Assembly (NCBI GenBank): GCA_038889235.1
Contig: JAWAHN010000002.1
Span: 76,356 to 140,355 of the forward strand
Reading direction: 5' to 3'
Length of the DNA: 64,000 bases
Source: Candidatus Jordarchaeales archaeon
GTDB taxonomy: Archaea; Asgardarchaeota; Jordiarchaeia; Jordiarchaeales; Freyrarchaeaceae
Shown here piece by piece: positions 33,937 to 41,766 of this stretch. Below the pieces are notes generated by a model that did no database searches, was not told the DNA's origin, and saw only the letters and a program-made list of their open reading frames with translations. Within the stretch, counting starts at the first letter, position 1. Every line of letters begins with the position of its first letter. Both the position numbers and the translations under genes were made by a program.

Positions 33937-33976
33937 TTAAAATCCACAAAGAAGAAATAAAATAGTGGAATTAGTG

Positions 33977-34813
33977 CTATATTTTCGTTTCCAACCATTC
34001 ATCTATGTCTTTAAGGACCTTCTCTTTTTCTAGTTCATTAAGTATTTCGTGGTACAATCCCTTGTAGATTTTCATCGTGAAGTCTTTGTGTTTCACTTTC
34101 TCTGCTAGTTCCATGCTTCCTTTGGGGTTGACTAGCTTGTCTTCTCCTGCTACTAATAATAGTGTTGGAACTTTGAGTTTGTCGGCATTTTCAAGTATTG
34201 TTTTCATGGCTTTGATGAATTCAACCGCAAATTTGACCGTGATCGTCTTGAATATTAACGGGTCGTTGGCGTATGCTTCGCAGACTTTCTTGTCGTGGGA
34301 TAGAGTGTATGGATCTATTTGGCTCGGTATCTCCTGCTTGGGGTTTGTCTTTGCAAGTTCTTCGAGCATCTTCATCGTTCCAGCGTCTACGTCGCTCGCA
34401 AGTCTCAGCGCAGGAGAGGAGAGAACTAGACAGTCGATTTTTTCCGGGTTTTTGAGCGCGTACAGCAATGCTATTGTTCCGCCCATACTGTGGCCTAAGA
34501 GGATAAGCTTCTTTTCCTTTTCTTTTTTCTTCACCATATCGATGAACGTGTCGAGGTCTTCCACGTAGTCGTCGAAGTTGTCCACGTGTCCTCTGGCTCC
34601 CTCGGAGCGGCCGTGCCCCCTGTGGTCCAATGCGTAAAATGCTATACCTTTGCTGGCAAAGTGTTCTGCCACATGCTTATACCTTCCCGAGTACTCGGCC
34701 AAACCGTGGGCTGCAACCATTACTGCCCTAACTTTTTCAGGTCTCCAAAACTGGTAGTATATTTTCAATCCTTCTTTTCCCTTAAACTCTCCCTCCTCAT
34801 GAGCAATTTTCAC
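33977..34813 (-). CDS. alpha/beta hydrolase, monoacylglycerol lipase/lysophospholipase-like
   Basis: 278-residue serine hydrolase with the lid-type lipase pattern: AHGLAEYSGRYKHVAEHF, DHRGHGRSEGARGHVD, nucleophile elbow ILLGHSMGGTIAL, acid VAGEDKLVNP and histidine YKGLYHEILNE, a complete Ser-Asp-His triad. It is cytosolic, with no signal peptide. The likely substrate is a monoacylglycerol or other lipid ester, rare in archaeal membranes, so bacterial origin by transfer is possible but not shown. An AT-rich promoter (TATAATTT region near 34873) precedes it. Confidence 0.9.
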   Translation of the reverse strand: MKIAHEEGEFKGKEGLKIYYQFWRPEKVRAVMVAAHGLAEYSGRYKHVAEHFASKGIAFYALDHRGHGRSEGARGHVDNFDDYVEDLDTFIDMVKKKEKEKKLILLGHSMGGTIALLYALKNPEKIDCLVLSSPALRLASDVDAGTMKMLEELAKTNPKQEIPSQIDPYTLSHDKKVCEAYANDPLIFKTITVKFAVEFIKAMKTILENADKLKVPTLLLVAGEDKLVNPKGSMELAEKVKHKDFTMKIYKGLYHEILNELEKEKVLKDIDEWLETKI

Positions 34814-34973
34814 TTGCCTATCCCCCCACCTTTTCTGCTTAAGTGTTGGCGCTCTCCATTTGCTTTCTTTTTACTATAATTTAACTTTTATGTAGAATTT
34901 CATGTACCAGCAGCATTGAACGGTTAACGCTTGCACTGTTTGTCCAGGTTAATCAGTGCTCAGAGGAGGAAAG

Positions 34974-34984
34974 AAATATATAAC
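34974..34984 (+). promoter_or_regulatory. TATA box of tRNA-Trp gene
   Basis: AAATATATAAC ends 26 bases before the tRNA-Trp acceptor stem at 35010, preceded by purine-rich GAGGAAAG as a possible TFB-recognition element. This is the clearest TATA element seen in the window. Confidence 0.7.
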
Positions 34985-35029
34985 TTGACGGCGAATTTCT
35001 TCTCTCGATGGGGGCGTAGCGCAGCTAGA

Positions 35030-35042
35030 ACGTTTGTGGCGA
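35030..35042 (+). other. D-loop intron of tRNA-Trp (13 nt, boundaries tentative)
   Basis: The D-loop is 24 nt, so about 13 nt must be extra. The best BHB-like solution pairs GCTA (35024-35027) with TGGC (35037-35040), with GAA bulges on both sides cut after the second base. It leaves an 11-nt D-loop and a 76-nt tRNA. Other pairings are possible, and the G18-G19 pair is not restored by this choice. Confidence 0.5.
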
Positions 35043-35062
35043 AGTAGCGCGGCTGGCTCCAG

Positions 35063-35141
35063 AAGCAATGAGAACAAACTGGTGCGCTGATTGGGGATGA
35101 TGACCTTCTGGAGCTTCGAGCCGGAGAGGAATCCCGGAAGC
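35063..35141 (+). ncRNA. anticodon-loop intron of tRNA-Trp carrying a C/D box guide RNA
   Basis: Canonical 37/38 intron of 79 nt. It contains a degenerate C box (ATGAGA, 35068-35073), a D' box CTGA (35087-35090), a perfect C' box ATGATGA (35097-35103) and a D-like TCGA (35116-35119). The guide AACTGGTG (35077-35084) pairs with the 3' exon CACCAGTT (35141-35148); the fifth base before D' pairs with C39. The guide CTTCTGGAGC (35105-35114) pairs with exon/intron GCTCCAGAAG (35056-35065), placing C34 five bases before the D-like box. This mirrors the known haloarchaeal tRNA-Trp intron that guides 2'-O-methylation at 34 and 39. Confidence 0.88.
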
Positions 35142-35160
35142 ACCAGTTGGTCGTGGGTTC

Positions 35161-35178
35161 ACCCTCTCCGGGGCCTTC
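35161..35178 (+). other. T-loop intron of tRNA-Trp (18 nt)
   Basis: A clean BHB: central helix GGGT (35155-35158) with GCCT (35173-35176), TCA bulges on both sides (35159-35161 and 35177-35179) cut after the second base, inner helix CCC/GGG (35162-35164, 35170-35172), loop TCTCC. Excision rebuilds GTGGG-TTCAAGT-CCCAC. The identical TTC at both junctions leaves a 3-nt ambiguity that the BHB resolves. Confidence 0.85.
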
Positions 35179-35453
35179 AAGTCCCACCGCCCCCATCATT
35201 CTCTGCTTCCCCCAGGATTTTTCGGCTGCTTTATCTGTCTGGTGTGTAATCCTAAGTTTTGCTTTCAACTTTCGAATGCCCTCTCGACTTGCCACTCGTC
35301 TCTGAGACCACTTGCGGGCTACCCCTTCATTTAAAAAAGATCTGTGGTGGGCGGAAGAACGAGCTGTTCGGCTTCTAGGTGGGTTCGTGGAAAAAATTTT
35401 TATTCTGTTTGTTGGGAGTTCTTCAAGTTGGTGCCCGAAAAGGAGGGTTTGTC

Positions 35454-36047
35454 GTGCGCCTTTGGTTGCTTGACATCCTTGCTTGTCCGGCTGATGGTTG
35501 CAAGTATTACCCGTTGAAACTATCGATATTTGAGTGGGACGACAATGACGCTGGACGAATACTTGAGGTGAGTGAAGCGTACGCTAAAGGCAACGCTGAA
35601 AAGGCGAGGCAGGAGTTGAAGGATAGCGTCAAGGTTGATAGGGTGAAGGGCCTTGTGGAAGACGAGCTTGTTAGGTCTCCGATGGAGGTAAAAGACTACG
35701 CTCTGGCTTTTAAAGAGAAGGTTAACAGCGTGTTTAGCAACGTTGTAATCGACGAAACGGGGGCTAGCACTAAGCTTATAAAGTCAATACTCAGTTTCGA
35801 GCCCCCCTCCGTCCTCAACGAGTCATTTGAAAACACGATATATGTCGCCAACTGGCTGGCCTTCAAAGTCAATGTAAAAAGTGGCATCTTGGTCTGCGAA
35901 AAGTGCGGCCGCTTCTACCCCATAATAGATACGATACCTCACATGCTACCCGACGATCTGAGAGACAAAAAAGAGGATAAAGAGTTCCTTTTGAAGTGGC
36001 AGAAGTTCATCCCAAAGAAGATACTTGAGGCAGAGGGCATCAAGTAG
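35454..36047 (+). CDS. Trm112-like protein with large internal insertion
   Basis: The two halves of a Trm112 zinc-ribbon domain are visible at the ends: N-terminal RLWLLDILACPADGCKYYPL and C-terminal GILVCEKCGRFYPIIDTIPH followed by MLPDDLR. Trm112 activates several tRNA, rRNA and protein methyltransferases. Usual archaeal members are about 60-70 residues; here about 125 mostly helical residues are inserted between the halves. The GTG at 35454 follows AAGGAGGG and is preferred to the open frame from 35379. It is followed by the convergent HDAC-like gene after 9 bases. Confidence 0.8.
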   Translation: MRLWLLDILACPADGCKYYPLKLSIFEWDDNDAGRILEVSEAYAKGNAEKARQELKDSVKVDRVKGLVEDELVRSPMEVKDYALAFKEKVNSVFSNVVIDETGASTKLIKSILSFEPPSVLNESFENTIYVANWLAFKVNVKSGILVCEKCGRFYPIIDTIPHMLPDDLRDKKEDKEFLLKWQKFIPKKILEAEGIK

Positions 36048-36056
36048 CCCGGCGCG

Positions 36057-37217
36057 CTAGAATAGTGGGGCATACTTCGAAATAGTCTCCTTAAGTTTTT
36101 TAATGGTCTCTCTCACGACAGCAAATATTCTATCTTTTTCGTAGGTTAGCGGTGGCTTTTCCTGGTCATACATGGTCTCTGGGTCCCTAGGGACATCGCC
36201 AAGTTCAAGTGCGATTTTAGTGTAGAGCTCCCTCCACGACGGAGGCGTATGTTCCGGCGGTTTAACCCCCAGTAACTTACAGACCATCAGGGTCCACGCT
36301 TTTGCCGTGCATCCTATATCGTATCCTCCCCCACCGAGGAGTATTAGTTTACCGCCTGTAGCCTCGTGTGCTAGCTTATGAAGTATCTCCATTATTTTCT
36401 CGTAGCAGTCCAGTGTGAGCGCCTCCGTGGTTAACGGATCCCTGAAGTGCGTATCGACACCGCATTGTTGTATTATTATGTCGGGCTCATAGGACTTCAC
36501 TAGCGACGGAACCACTTCGTTGTATGCATAAAGGTATGCCTCGCTGAACGTTAGGGGAGGGAGTGGAACGTTCACGCAGTAACCTTTCCCCTCTCCCTCT
36601 CCAACTTCGTCTATGAACCCTGTTCCAGGATAGAGGAATCGCCCGTCCTCGTGGAAGGAGACCGTCAAAACGCTCGGGTCATCGTAGAACACTTCTTGGG
36701 TTCCATCTCCATGGTGACAGTCTATGTCGACGATCATTATTTTCTTCAAACCATACTTCTTCTGAAGGTATCTCGCAGTTATGGCGACATCATTGAAAAC
36801 GCAGAAGCCAGCGCCTCTATCTCTGGCGGCGTGGTGCATTCCCCCTCCTGGGTTAAACGTGTGAACCGCCTTTCCTTCAACGACTAACTCTGCAGCCTTC
36901 AAAGAGCCACCGACGAGAATTGCCGACGCACTGAACATTCCCTTGAATGCTGGCGTGTCACCATAGTCTAAGTACCCCACGCCTATCTCATCAAGCTTCT
37001 TAACGCGTTGTAAGTATGCCTCACTGTGAACCAGTTTAAGCTCCTCCTCGCTCGCCATCCTAGCCTCGGCAATGTAGAGGTCAGGGTGACTGAGTAGACC
37101 TATTCCCTTCATGAGCTCCATCATGAGAACCAGCCTTTGAGGGCGCAACGGGTGCTCGGGGCCGAAGAAGTACTTAAGATAATCATCTGAATAAACTAAA
37201 GCTACTTTTCCACCCAA
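36057..37217 (-). CDS. histone deacetylase family protein (AcuC-like)
   Basis: 386-residue arginase/deacetylase fold with GGGMHHAARDRGAGFCVFND, the zinc-site DIDCHHGDGTQEVFY, and GGGGYD near residue 300, all active-site blocks of class I-type deacetylases. Possible substrates include acetyl-Alba, acetyl-polyamines or acetyl-CoA synthetase (as for AcuC); the interrupted alba gene lies 10 kb away. No signal peptide. Alone on its strand, with 103 bases between it and the UspA gene downstream. Confidence 0.92.
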   Translation of the reverse strand: MGGKVALVYSDDYLKYFFGPEHPLRPQRLVLMMELMKGIGLLSHPDLYIAEARMASEEELKLVHSEAYLQRVKKLDEIGVGYLDYGDTPAFKGMFSASAILVGGSLKAAELVVEGKAVHTFNPGGGMHHAARDRGAGFCVFNDVAITARYLQKKYGLKKIMIVDIDCHHGDGTQEVFYDDPSVLTVSFHEDGRFLYPGTGFIDEVGEGEGKGYCVNVPLPPLTFSEAYLYAYNEVVPSLVKSYEPDIIIQQCGVDTHFRDPLTTEALTLDCYEKIMEILHKLAHEATGGKLILLGGGGYDIGCTAKAWTLMVCKLLGVKPPEHTPPSWRELYTKIALELGDVPRDPETMYDQEKPPLTYEKDRIFAVVRETIKKLKETISKYAPLF

Positions 37218-37320
37218 AGCACGAAACCTCCTTCAAACTAGTGTAGAATTACTTATCCACATAGATGAAGAGTCGAGGTGACTTGGGAGTTTGTTTCTCG
37301 AAATAAAAGAAAGGGAAATG

Positions 37321-37821
37321 CTAGTGGATGACGAGCACGTCCCTCTCGCTCCAGCGTATCACTTTCTGCGTAGTGCTTCCGAGTACCACGCGCTTAACTC
37401 CTGTCAACCCTCTCGTTCCAATTACTATGAGGTCAACGTTCTCGTTATTCGCCTCTTCAACTATTTTCTCCGCCGGGTCTCCGTAGGTTATCTTCTTCAC
37501 CACGTCTTCTATACCTTTCTTCTTAGTCAACTTCTCGGCTTCTTCTAGTATTTTCGAAGCCGCTTGTTCTAAGTAAGATTTAACAAGTCCATAAGATGCC
37601 TCAGAGTATTGCTTTACCACTTCTAGTTCTTCTGTTTTAACAACATTTAACAAAATTATCTGAGAATTATACGTCTTGGCGAGACTTATTGCCCTCTCCA
37701 AAGCTCTCTCGGCGTGCTCTGAACCGTCTACAGGAACAAGTATTTTCTTATACAACTGATCACCCAAAAAGAGTTCTCCCGGCATTCCTTTTAAAATTCT
37801 TCTCCACAACGCTTCGCTCAT
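37321..37821 (-). CDS. universal stress protein UspA family
   Basis: The 166 residues include KKILVPVDGSEHAERALERA and the ATP-binding G-2x-G-9x-G block (VIGTRGLTGVKRVVLGSTTQ), so this is the nucleotide-binding subtype. The ATG at 37821 shares one base with the stop of the ubiquitin-like gene; this adds a 22-residue lead before the usual start at LYKKILVPVD, where a TTG (37755) after GGTGAT is an alternative. Coupled to the MoaD-like gene. Confidence 0.92.
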   Translation of the reverse strand: MSEALWRRILKGMPGELFLGDQLYKKILVPVDGSEHAERALERAISLAKTYNSQIILLNVVKTEELEVVKQYSEASYGLVKSYLEQAASKILEEAEKLTKKKGIEDVVKKITYGDPAEKIVEEANNENVDLIVIGTRGLTGVKRVVLGSTTQKVIRWSERDVLVIH

Positions 37822-38093
37822 CAGCCGCCGTGCACGACCCCTAGAATCGTTATAACGTCCCCGTCCCGTACCTCGGTATCCAGTCCCTTAAGTACCCTCA
37901 CATCTCTCTCGTTTAAAAGAATAAGCATTCCGGGGGCCACCCTTCCCCCATCGACAACTCTTTTGAAAGCTTCTCTGTTAAGAGCTGCTGAAAGCACGTC
38001 TCTGACACTCGCCCCCTCACCGACTCTAACGTTTAACTCTTTAGTCCCAATGATTCTCGCTAACACTAAAGGTAACCGGACCTTAACCTCCAT
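37821..38093 (-). CDS. ubiquitin-like MoaD/ThiS/SAMP family protein
   Basis: Beta-grasp protein of about 90 residues: VKVRLPLVLARIIGTKELNV, MLILLNERDVRVLKGLDTEV, ending ITILGVVHGG. The terminal Gly-Gly is what E1-like enzymes adenylate, so it is a sulfur carrier (for molybdopterin or tRNA thiolation) or a protein modifier (SAMP). I start it at the ATG at 38093 (MEVKVR), preceded by GGTG; the frame is open to a TTG at 38117. Candidate client enzymes in the window are the thiolase at 18.6 kb and the molybdenum cofactor genes at 9-14 kb. Confidence 0.88.
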   Translation of the reverse strand: MEVKVRLPLVLARIIGTKELNVRVGEGASVRDVLSAALNREAFKRVVDGGRVAPGMLILLNERDVRVLKGLDTEVRDGDVITILGVVHGG

Positions 38094-38832
38094 ATAAGAC
38101 ACCAGTACTAAACGCAACTAGTCTTGTAAAACTTAGTCAGGGGAGATGCATTTCCTCACAGCCTAAGCGGCTCGGAGTAGGTCAATCTCCTCATCCTCAA
38201 ACTTGTTTAACACCACAAACCTATAAATATAGCGTTCACCGTCTATCCACAGTTTGAGCATTTAAGAATGCTTCCAACTCGGAGCCTTCTCTGTCCGCAT
38301 TTATGGTATATTGCGGACGTGTTCTTCTCGCTTACTTTCATGACTTCTGCGCCATACCACTTGCCTTACACGCTATGAACTAGCTTAGCTTTAAGGATGT
38401 GGGAATCTGTTGTTACGCTTTCCTCTAAAGGCCCTACTTTCACCGTTTCGCCTTACACCTTTAAGGTCTCCGAGAAATGTCATTAAATCGTTTGCTAATA
38501 CCTCGTCAACCATTCTTCTGCTTATCCTGTGGGGGATATCGATAACTACTCTTCTCTACTTGCTTCCAACATTCTTTGTAGCTTTGTATGTTTTTTTAGG
38601 GGGGCCGAGGTTCTCCTAAAGCCAGAAGTGTCTCTTAACTTCTCTCAGTTCTCCTCCACAGAATTCCGGCTCTGGGACTGCCGGAACTGACTGTTGCAGC
38701 TATTCAGCTTACTCCTATTTTATTGCTAGAACTGTTTTTTTCTCGTCGACCTCTTTTCCCACAGCTGTATATAGGCGAACCACTCATCAAGGCAAATCCA
38801 TAACATTACATTCTATATTAAAAACAGTTTTC
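38094..38832. other. long intergenic region with one doubtful small ORF
   Basis: 739 bases between the ubiquitin-like gene and the geranylgeranyl reductase. It contains a TATA-like CTATAAATATAG at 38220-38231 and many T-rich runs. The only coding candidate is the small membrane-type frame at 38410-38619. I found no tRNA or clear C/D sRNA. It could be the remains of a decayed gene. Confidence 0.45.
38410..38619 (+). CDS. possible small membrane protein
   Basis: A TTG-initiated frame of 69 residues: a basic N-terminus (LRFPLKALLSPFRLTPLRSP) followed by a long hydrophobic stretch (STILLLILWGISITTLLYLL, then FFVALYVFLGG) able to cross the membrane once or twice. No family is recognised and no strong ribosome-binding site is seen, so it may be chance. 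A TATA-like element lies about 180 bases upstream. Confidence 0.3.
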   Translation: MLRFPLKALLSPFRLTPLRSPRNVIKSFANTSSTILLLILWGISITTLLYLLPTFFVALYVFLGGPRFS

Positions 38833-40003
38833 CTATCCAAATATCGTCCTAATAGTCCTCGACACCACTAGCGGCATCGCCTCAACTATAATTCTCCTGC
38901 ACCCCTTACGGCCGACGAGTAAGTCTGAAATAAGTCGCTGTATTTTTCCCGATGAAGCGTCCACCACTCTCCTTCCGCTACCTTTCCTTTTCAAAAAGAA
39001 GTTTCTAAGCCAAAGGCTCCACTTCAACTCTCCTCCAACCTCTCTCATGAGCCGCTTTCTGTACCAATGCAATGTTTCACAGCCTTTCTCATAAACTCTA
39101 AGCACACCTTCAGCACCTACAACTGCTGATAGCATCGCAAAGTACATTCCCTCACCGGTTATAGCCGAAACAGCGCCCGCAGCGTCCCCCACAGCCACCC
39201 ACCTCCTCCCGCAAACGTTTTCTATAATACCTGAAAGAGGAACCAATGCTGTCTCAAACTTCCACTCGCCCACCCTTAACCTTGGGCGCCACTAGAGGGT
39301 GCCCCCAAACGAAGTTGTCCAGGTATTTCTTAAGCGAACCCCTAACCTCTGAAAGCAGAGATCCAACTCCAACCACGAGCGAACCCCTTCTAGGAAAAAT
39401 CCAGGCATACCCGAAAGGCGCGACCCCGCCACCATAATAAAAGTAGTTTCTACACCCGAAATCTTCCTCTACACGTTTCTCCCCAACCTCTACAATGTAC
39501 TGGAAGCACAACCCTAACTGGTCTCTCCTCCAATTCCACCCGGAAATAGTTCGCGAGAGCGAGAGGACTCCGTCGGCAAACACTATCCACTCGCACTCGT
39601 AATCGTTGCTCCCACGGCATACTACACTTTCCTCTCTAAAGGAAACCTCTTTCACTCTCTCCCCGCAAAAAACTCTCCCCCCTTCTCCCTCGACTCTTTC
39701 AGCTAAGTGAAGTCCAAGTCTAGTCCTGTCAACGTTTACCCCTACTCTCTCATTGTAGTCAACCATGAACTGTCTTTCCCCAACGGAAACAGCGACACCA
39801 TACAACTCTCTTTCAAACACTTCTGAGCTTATCTTGAACTTTCTCACGGCTCTCTCGGTGAGCATTCCTCCACACGGCTTCCCTTTGTTTGGCGTCTCCT
39901 TCTTGTCAACCACAATAACCCTCAAACCTGATCTAGCCAACTCTTCACCGCAAACTAGCCCGGCGGGCCCCCCTCCTACGACGACCACATCGCACCTCAA
40001 CAC
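38833..40003 (-). pseudogene. geranylgeranyl reductase family protein, reading frame interrupted
   Basis: FAD-dependent reductase that saturates isoprenoid chains of archaeal lipids. The N-terminal frame (39254-40003) has the Rossmann start CDVVVVGGGPAGLVCGEELA and the KPCGGMLTERAVRKF motif. The C-terminal frame (38833-39273) has VAVGDAAGAVSAITGEGMYF, the second FAD motif. They are offset by one base and overlap at 39254-39273, so one of three things holds: a single-base frameshift near 39260-39285, an assembly error, or a 16-nt BHB-like intron (39266-39281, central helix GCCC/GGGC, fused product ...VAPKWKFETALV...). Both halves keep intact motifs, so the gene looks recently broken or still expressed. 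Confidence 0.8.
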
Positions 40004-40015
40004 GCTTAACCCCCT

Positions 40016-40759
40016 CTAGAGACTAAAGCTGGAAAGCGTCTCGAGCGCAACTTCAACAGCGTGGTCAAGCCCCTCCACAACCCTTCGACCTATACAGTCG
40101 AAGAAGTCCTTTCCTTCAGTAGGCTTATCGCTCACCGCCATTACAGCACCACACTTTACACCATAAAAAGAGCACACGGCGAAAAGGGCTGAGGTCTCCA
40201 TGTCTATCCCAATGCATCCAGTCTCTACAGCCATTCTCAAGTCTTCCTCCTCTCTAAAAAAGACGTCGGTGGTCCAAACGGGGCCCGCATGCACCCTCCA
40301 CCCTCTAGCCCTTGCCACACTCAAAAGCCTGGCGGTCACATCGCTGCTCCCATCAACCACCATCCTGCCGACATAACGTCTTGCAGTTCCGTCGCCTATA
40401 AATGCCCTATCAGCCACTATGAGGTCTCCCACTCTAACCTCTCTTCTGATACCCCCAGCAAGATCGCTCCTCACAACAAGGCGGACACCCGCCCTACAAA
40501 GCGCTTCTAGGGTTACAGCCGTTGCTGGGCACCCCATTCCAGTTTGCACAACAGACACCGCAACACCACCGTAATATCCATAAAAAGTCTCCCCCCTTCT
40601 TTCGGCTTTATCGAGGAACCTAATTGCCCTAGCCGTAGCTATCTTAGTCGCCGTTAACAACACACGCCTCCCCAACCTGCCCGGTCTACATCCAAGAATG
40701 GCATAAACTTCCCTAACACGTCTTGGCACCGCCCTCAGAAGACTTACGGCCACATTCAA
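40016..40759 (-). CDS. nucleoside phosphorylase (uridine phosphorylase-like)
   Basis: PNP/UDP family I fold of 247 residues, with YYGGVAVSVVQTGMGCPATA, the phosphate/ribose region VVRSDLAGGIRREVRVGDLI, and GIDMETSALFAVCSFYGVK with the conserved Met-Glu ribose contact. It would cleave uridine or another nucleoside with phosphate in salvage. The usual RxGT sequence reads RSDL, so specificity may differ. It lies 12 bases upstream of the reductase gene on the same strand. TTG start at 40759. Confidence 0.87.
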   Translation of the reverse strand: MNVAVSLLRAVPRRVREVYAILGCRPGRLGRRVLLTATKIATARAIRFLDKAERRGETFYGYYGGVAVSVVQTGMGCPATAVTLEALCRAGVRLVVRSDLAGGIRREVRVGDLIVADRAFIGDGTARRYVGRMVVDGSSDVTARLLSVARARGWRVHAGPVWTTDVFFREEEDLRMAVETGCIGIDMETSALFAVCSFYGVKCGAVMAVSDKPTEGKDFFDCIGRRVVEGLDHAVEVALETLSSFSL

Positions 40760-40801
40760 GAGTATCTTCCCCCCAGAAGACGTACGAGGAGAAGTGTATG
40801 G

Positions 40802-41656
40802 CTAAATCAGATAGGGTAGCAAGACTTTCCACTCATCTTTTACGACCCCCGAGAAAATTATGAACTGGCGTAGTATTCTCTTTGGCTCTGAGGGTTGAGG
40901 TATCCTGCCAGCCAAGCCGTGAAGAGCCACACTCAGCGGGTCGAAGTACATGACCGCAAGCGTGACTAAGCACATTACAGTCAACATGCTAGCTAAAAAT
41001 ATGAGGAGGGTAAACGGCTTCCTCACTAGTTGCCTCTTAAAACATGCTGGTAAAGCCAGTGCTACCGCAGACGAGAATACCAAGGCGTGGACGGCGTACT
41101 GCCCCTCAACCGTGGCGAAGGTTGTTATTAGGGCAAGCATGGCCGACGAGACGGTTATAGCGGCGTAGTCTCTTGCTGTCAACTCCTCTTCCTTTCTATA
41201 CCACCCTTCCAGCAATATTCCTCCCACCATTAATCCGAAGAACCCTGTGTAAACGAGCTGGTGCCCTAATATTTCATCAAAGTAGTAAACTGGTGCATAA
41301 ACATGGTAAAGGTAAACTAGAGCTTCGGGACTTGTAGCCACCTTCAAAGCCGCGAGCAACATAAATTCGTTCTCAGCCATCGTAACCTCAACCCAGTTAG
41401 CGGCGAAGTGCAAACCGTAGCCTATAAAGAACACCATCAGGGAGAAGAGAAGTAAGATGTCTAGAAAGATCCTCCTCCAACCTTCTCTGTGAACACCATC
41501 CGAGAGAACCCTGTAAAACCCATAAAACATGACAGCCATGTAAGGCGCCTGAACGAAGCACTCAAAGAACACGCCTAGTCCTCCAAAAGCGGTTGCAAAG
41601 GAAACGATGAAGAACAAAGCTATGAGTGCTAGCGACAACCTAGCCACTTTACTCAA
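40802..41656 (-). CDS. polytopic membrane protein, unknown
   Basis: 284 residues with about seven hydrophobic helices (positions about 8-28, 35-50, 64-86, 130-155, 168-188, 192-207 and 213-235). Between helices 3 and 4 lies YHVYAPVYYFDEILGHQLVY, whose Asp/Glu/His cluster could bind metal. The first helix could be an uncleaved signal anchor. No family is recognised. It precedes the nucleoside phosphorylase on the same strand by 42 bases, but a shared task is not evident. Confidence 0.7.
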   Translation of the reverse strand: MSKVARLSLALIALFFIVSFATAFGGLGVFFECFVQAPYMAVMFYGFYRVLSDGVHREGWRRIFLDILLLFSLMVFFIGYGLHFAANWVEVTMAENEFMLLAALKVATSPEALVYLYHVYAPVYYFDEILGHQLVYTGFFGLMVGGILLEGWYRKEEELTARDYAAITVSSAMLALITTFATVEGQYAVHALVFSSAVALALPACFKRQLVRKPFTLLIFLASMLTVMCLVTLAVMYFDPLSVALHGLAGRIPQPSEPKRILRQFIIFSGVVKDEWKVLLPYLI

Positions 41657-41766
41657 CAGGGAACACCTCTCTCAGAGAAGGAGCTAAAATTCCTAATTAG
41701 AATTTCGCCGTTTAGACACAAAACTAATAACGGTTATCTTCCCCTCTATTCGGGGATGGGACCATT

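Larger units (their letters stand above)
35010..35195 (+). tRNA. tRNA-Trp (CCA) interrupted by three introns
   Basis: Acceptor GGGGGCG (35010-35016) pairs with CGCCCCC (35188-35194), discriminator A. D-stem GCGC/GCGC (35019-35022, 35047-35050), anticodon stem GCTGG (35052-35056)/CCAGT (35143-35147) with loop starting CTCCA, so the anticodon is CCA. T-stem GTGGG/CCCAC. The 186-nt gene reduces to a normal 76-nt tRNA if introns of 13, 79 and 18 nt are removed from the D-loop, the anticodon loop (37/38) and the T-loop. No CCA tail is encoded. Three introns in one tRNA gene are unusual even in Archaea. Confidence 0.93.
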
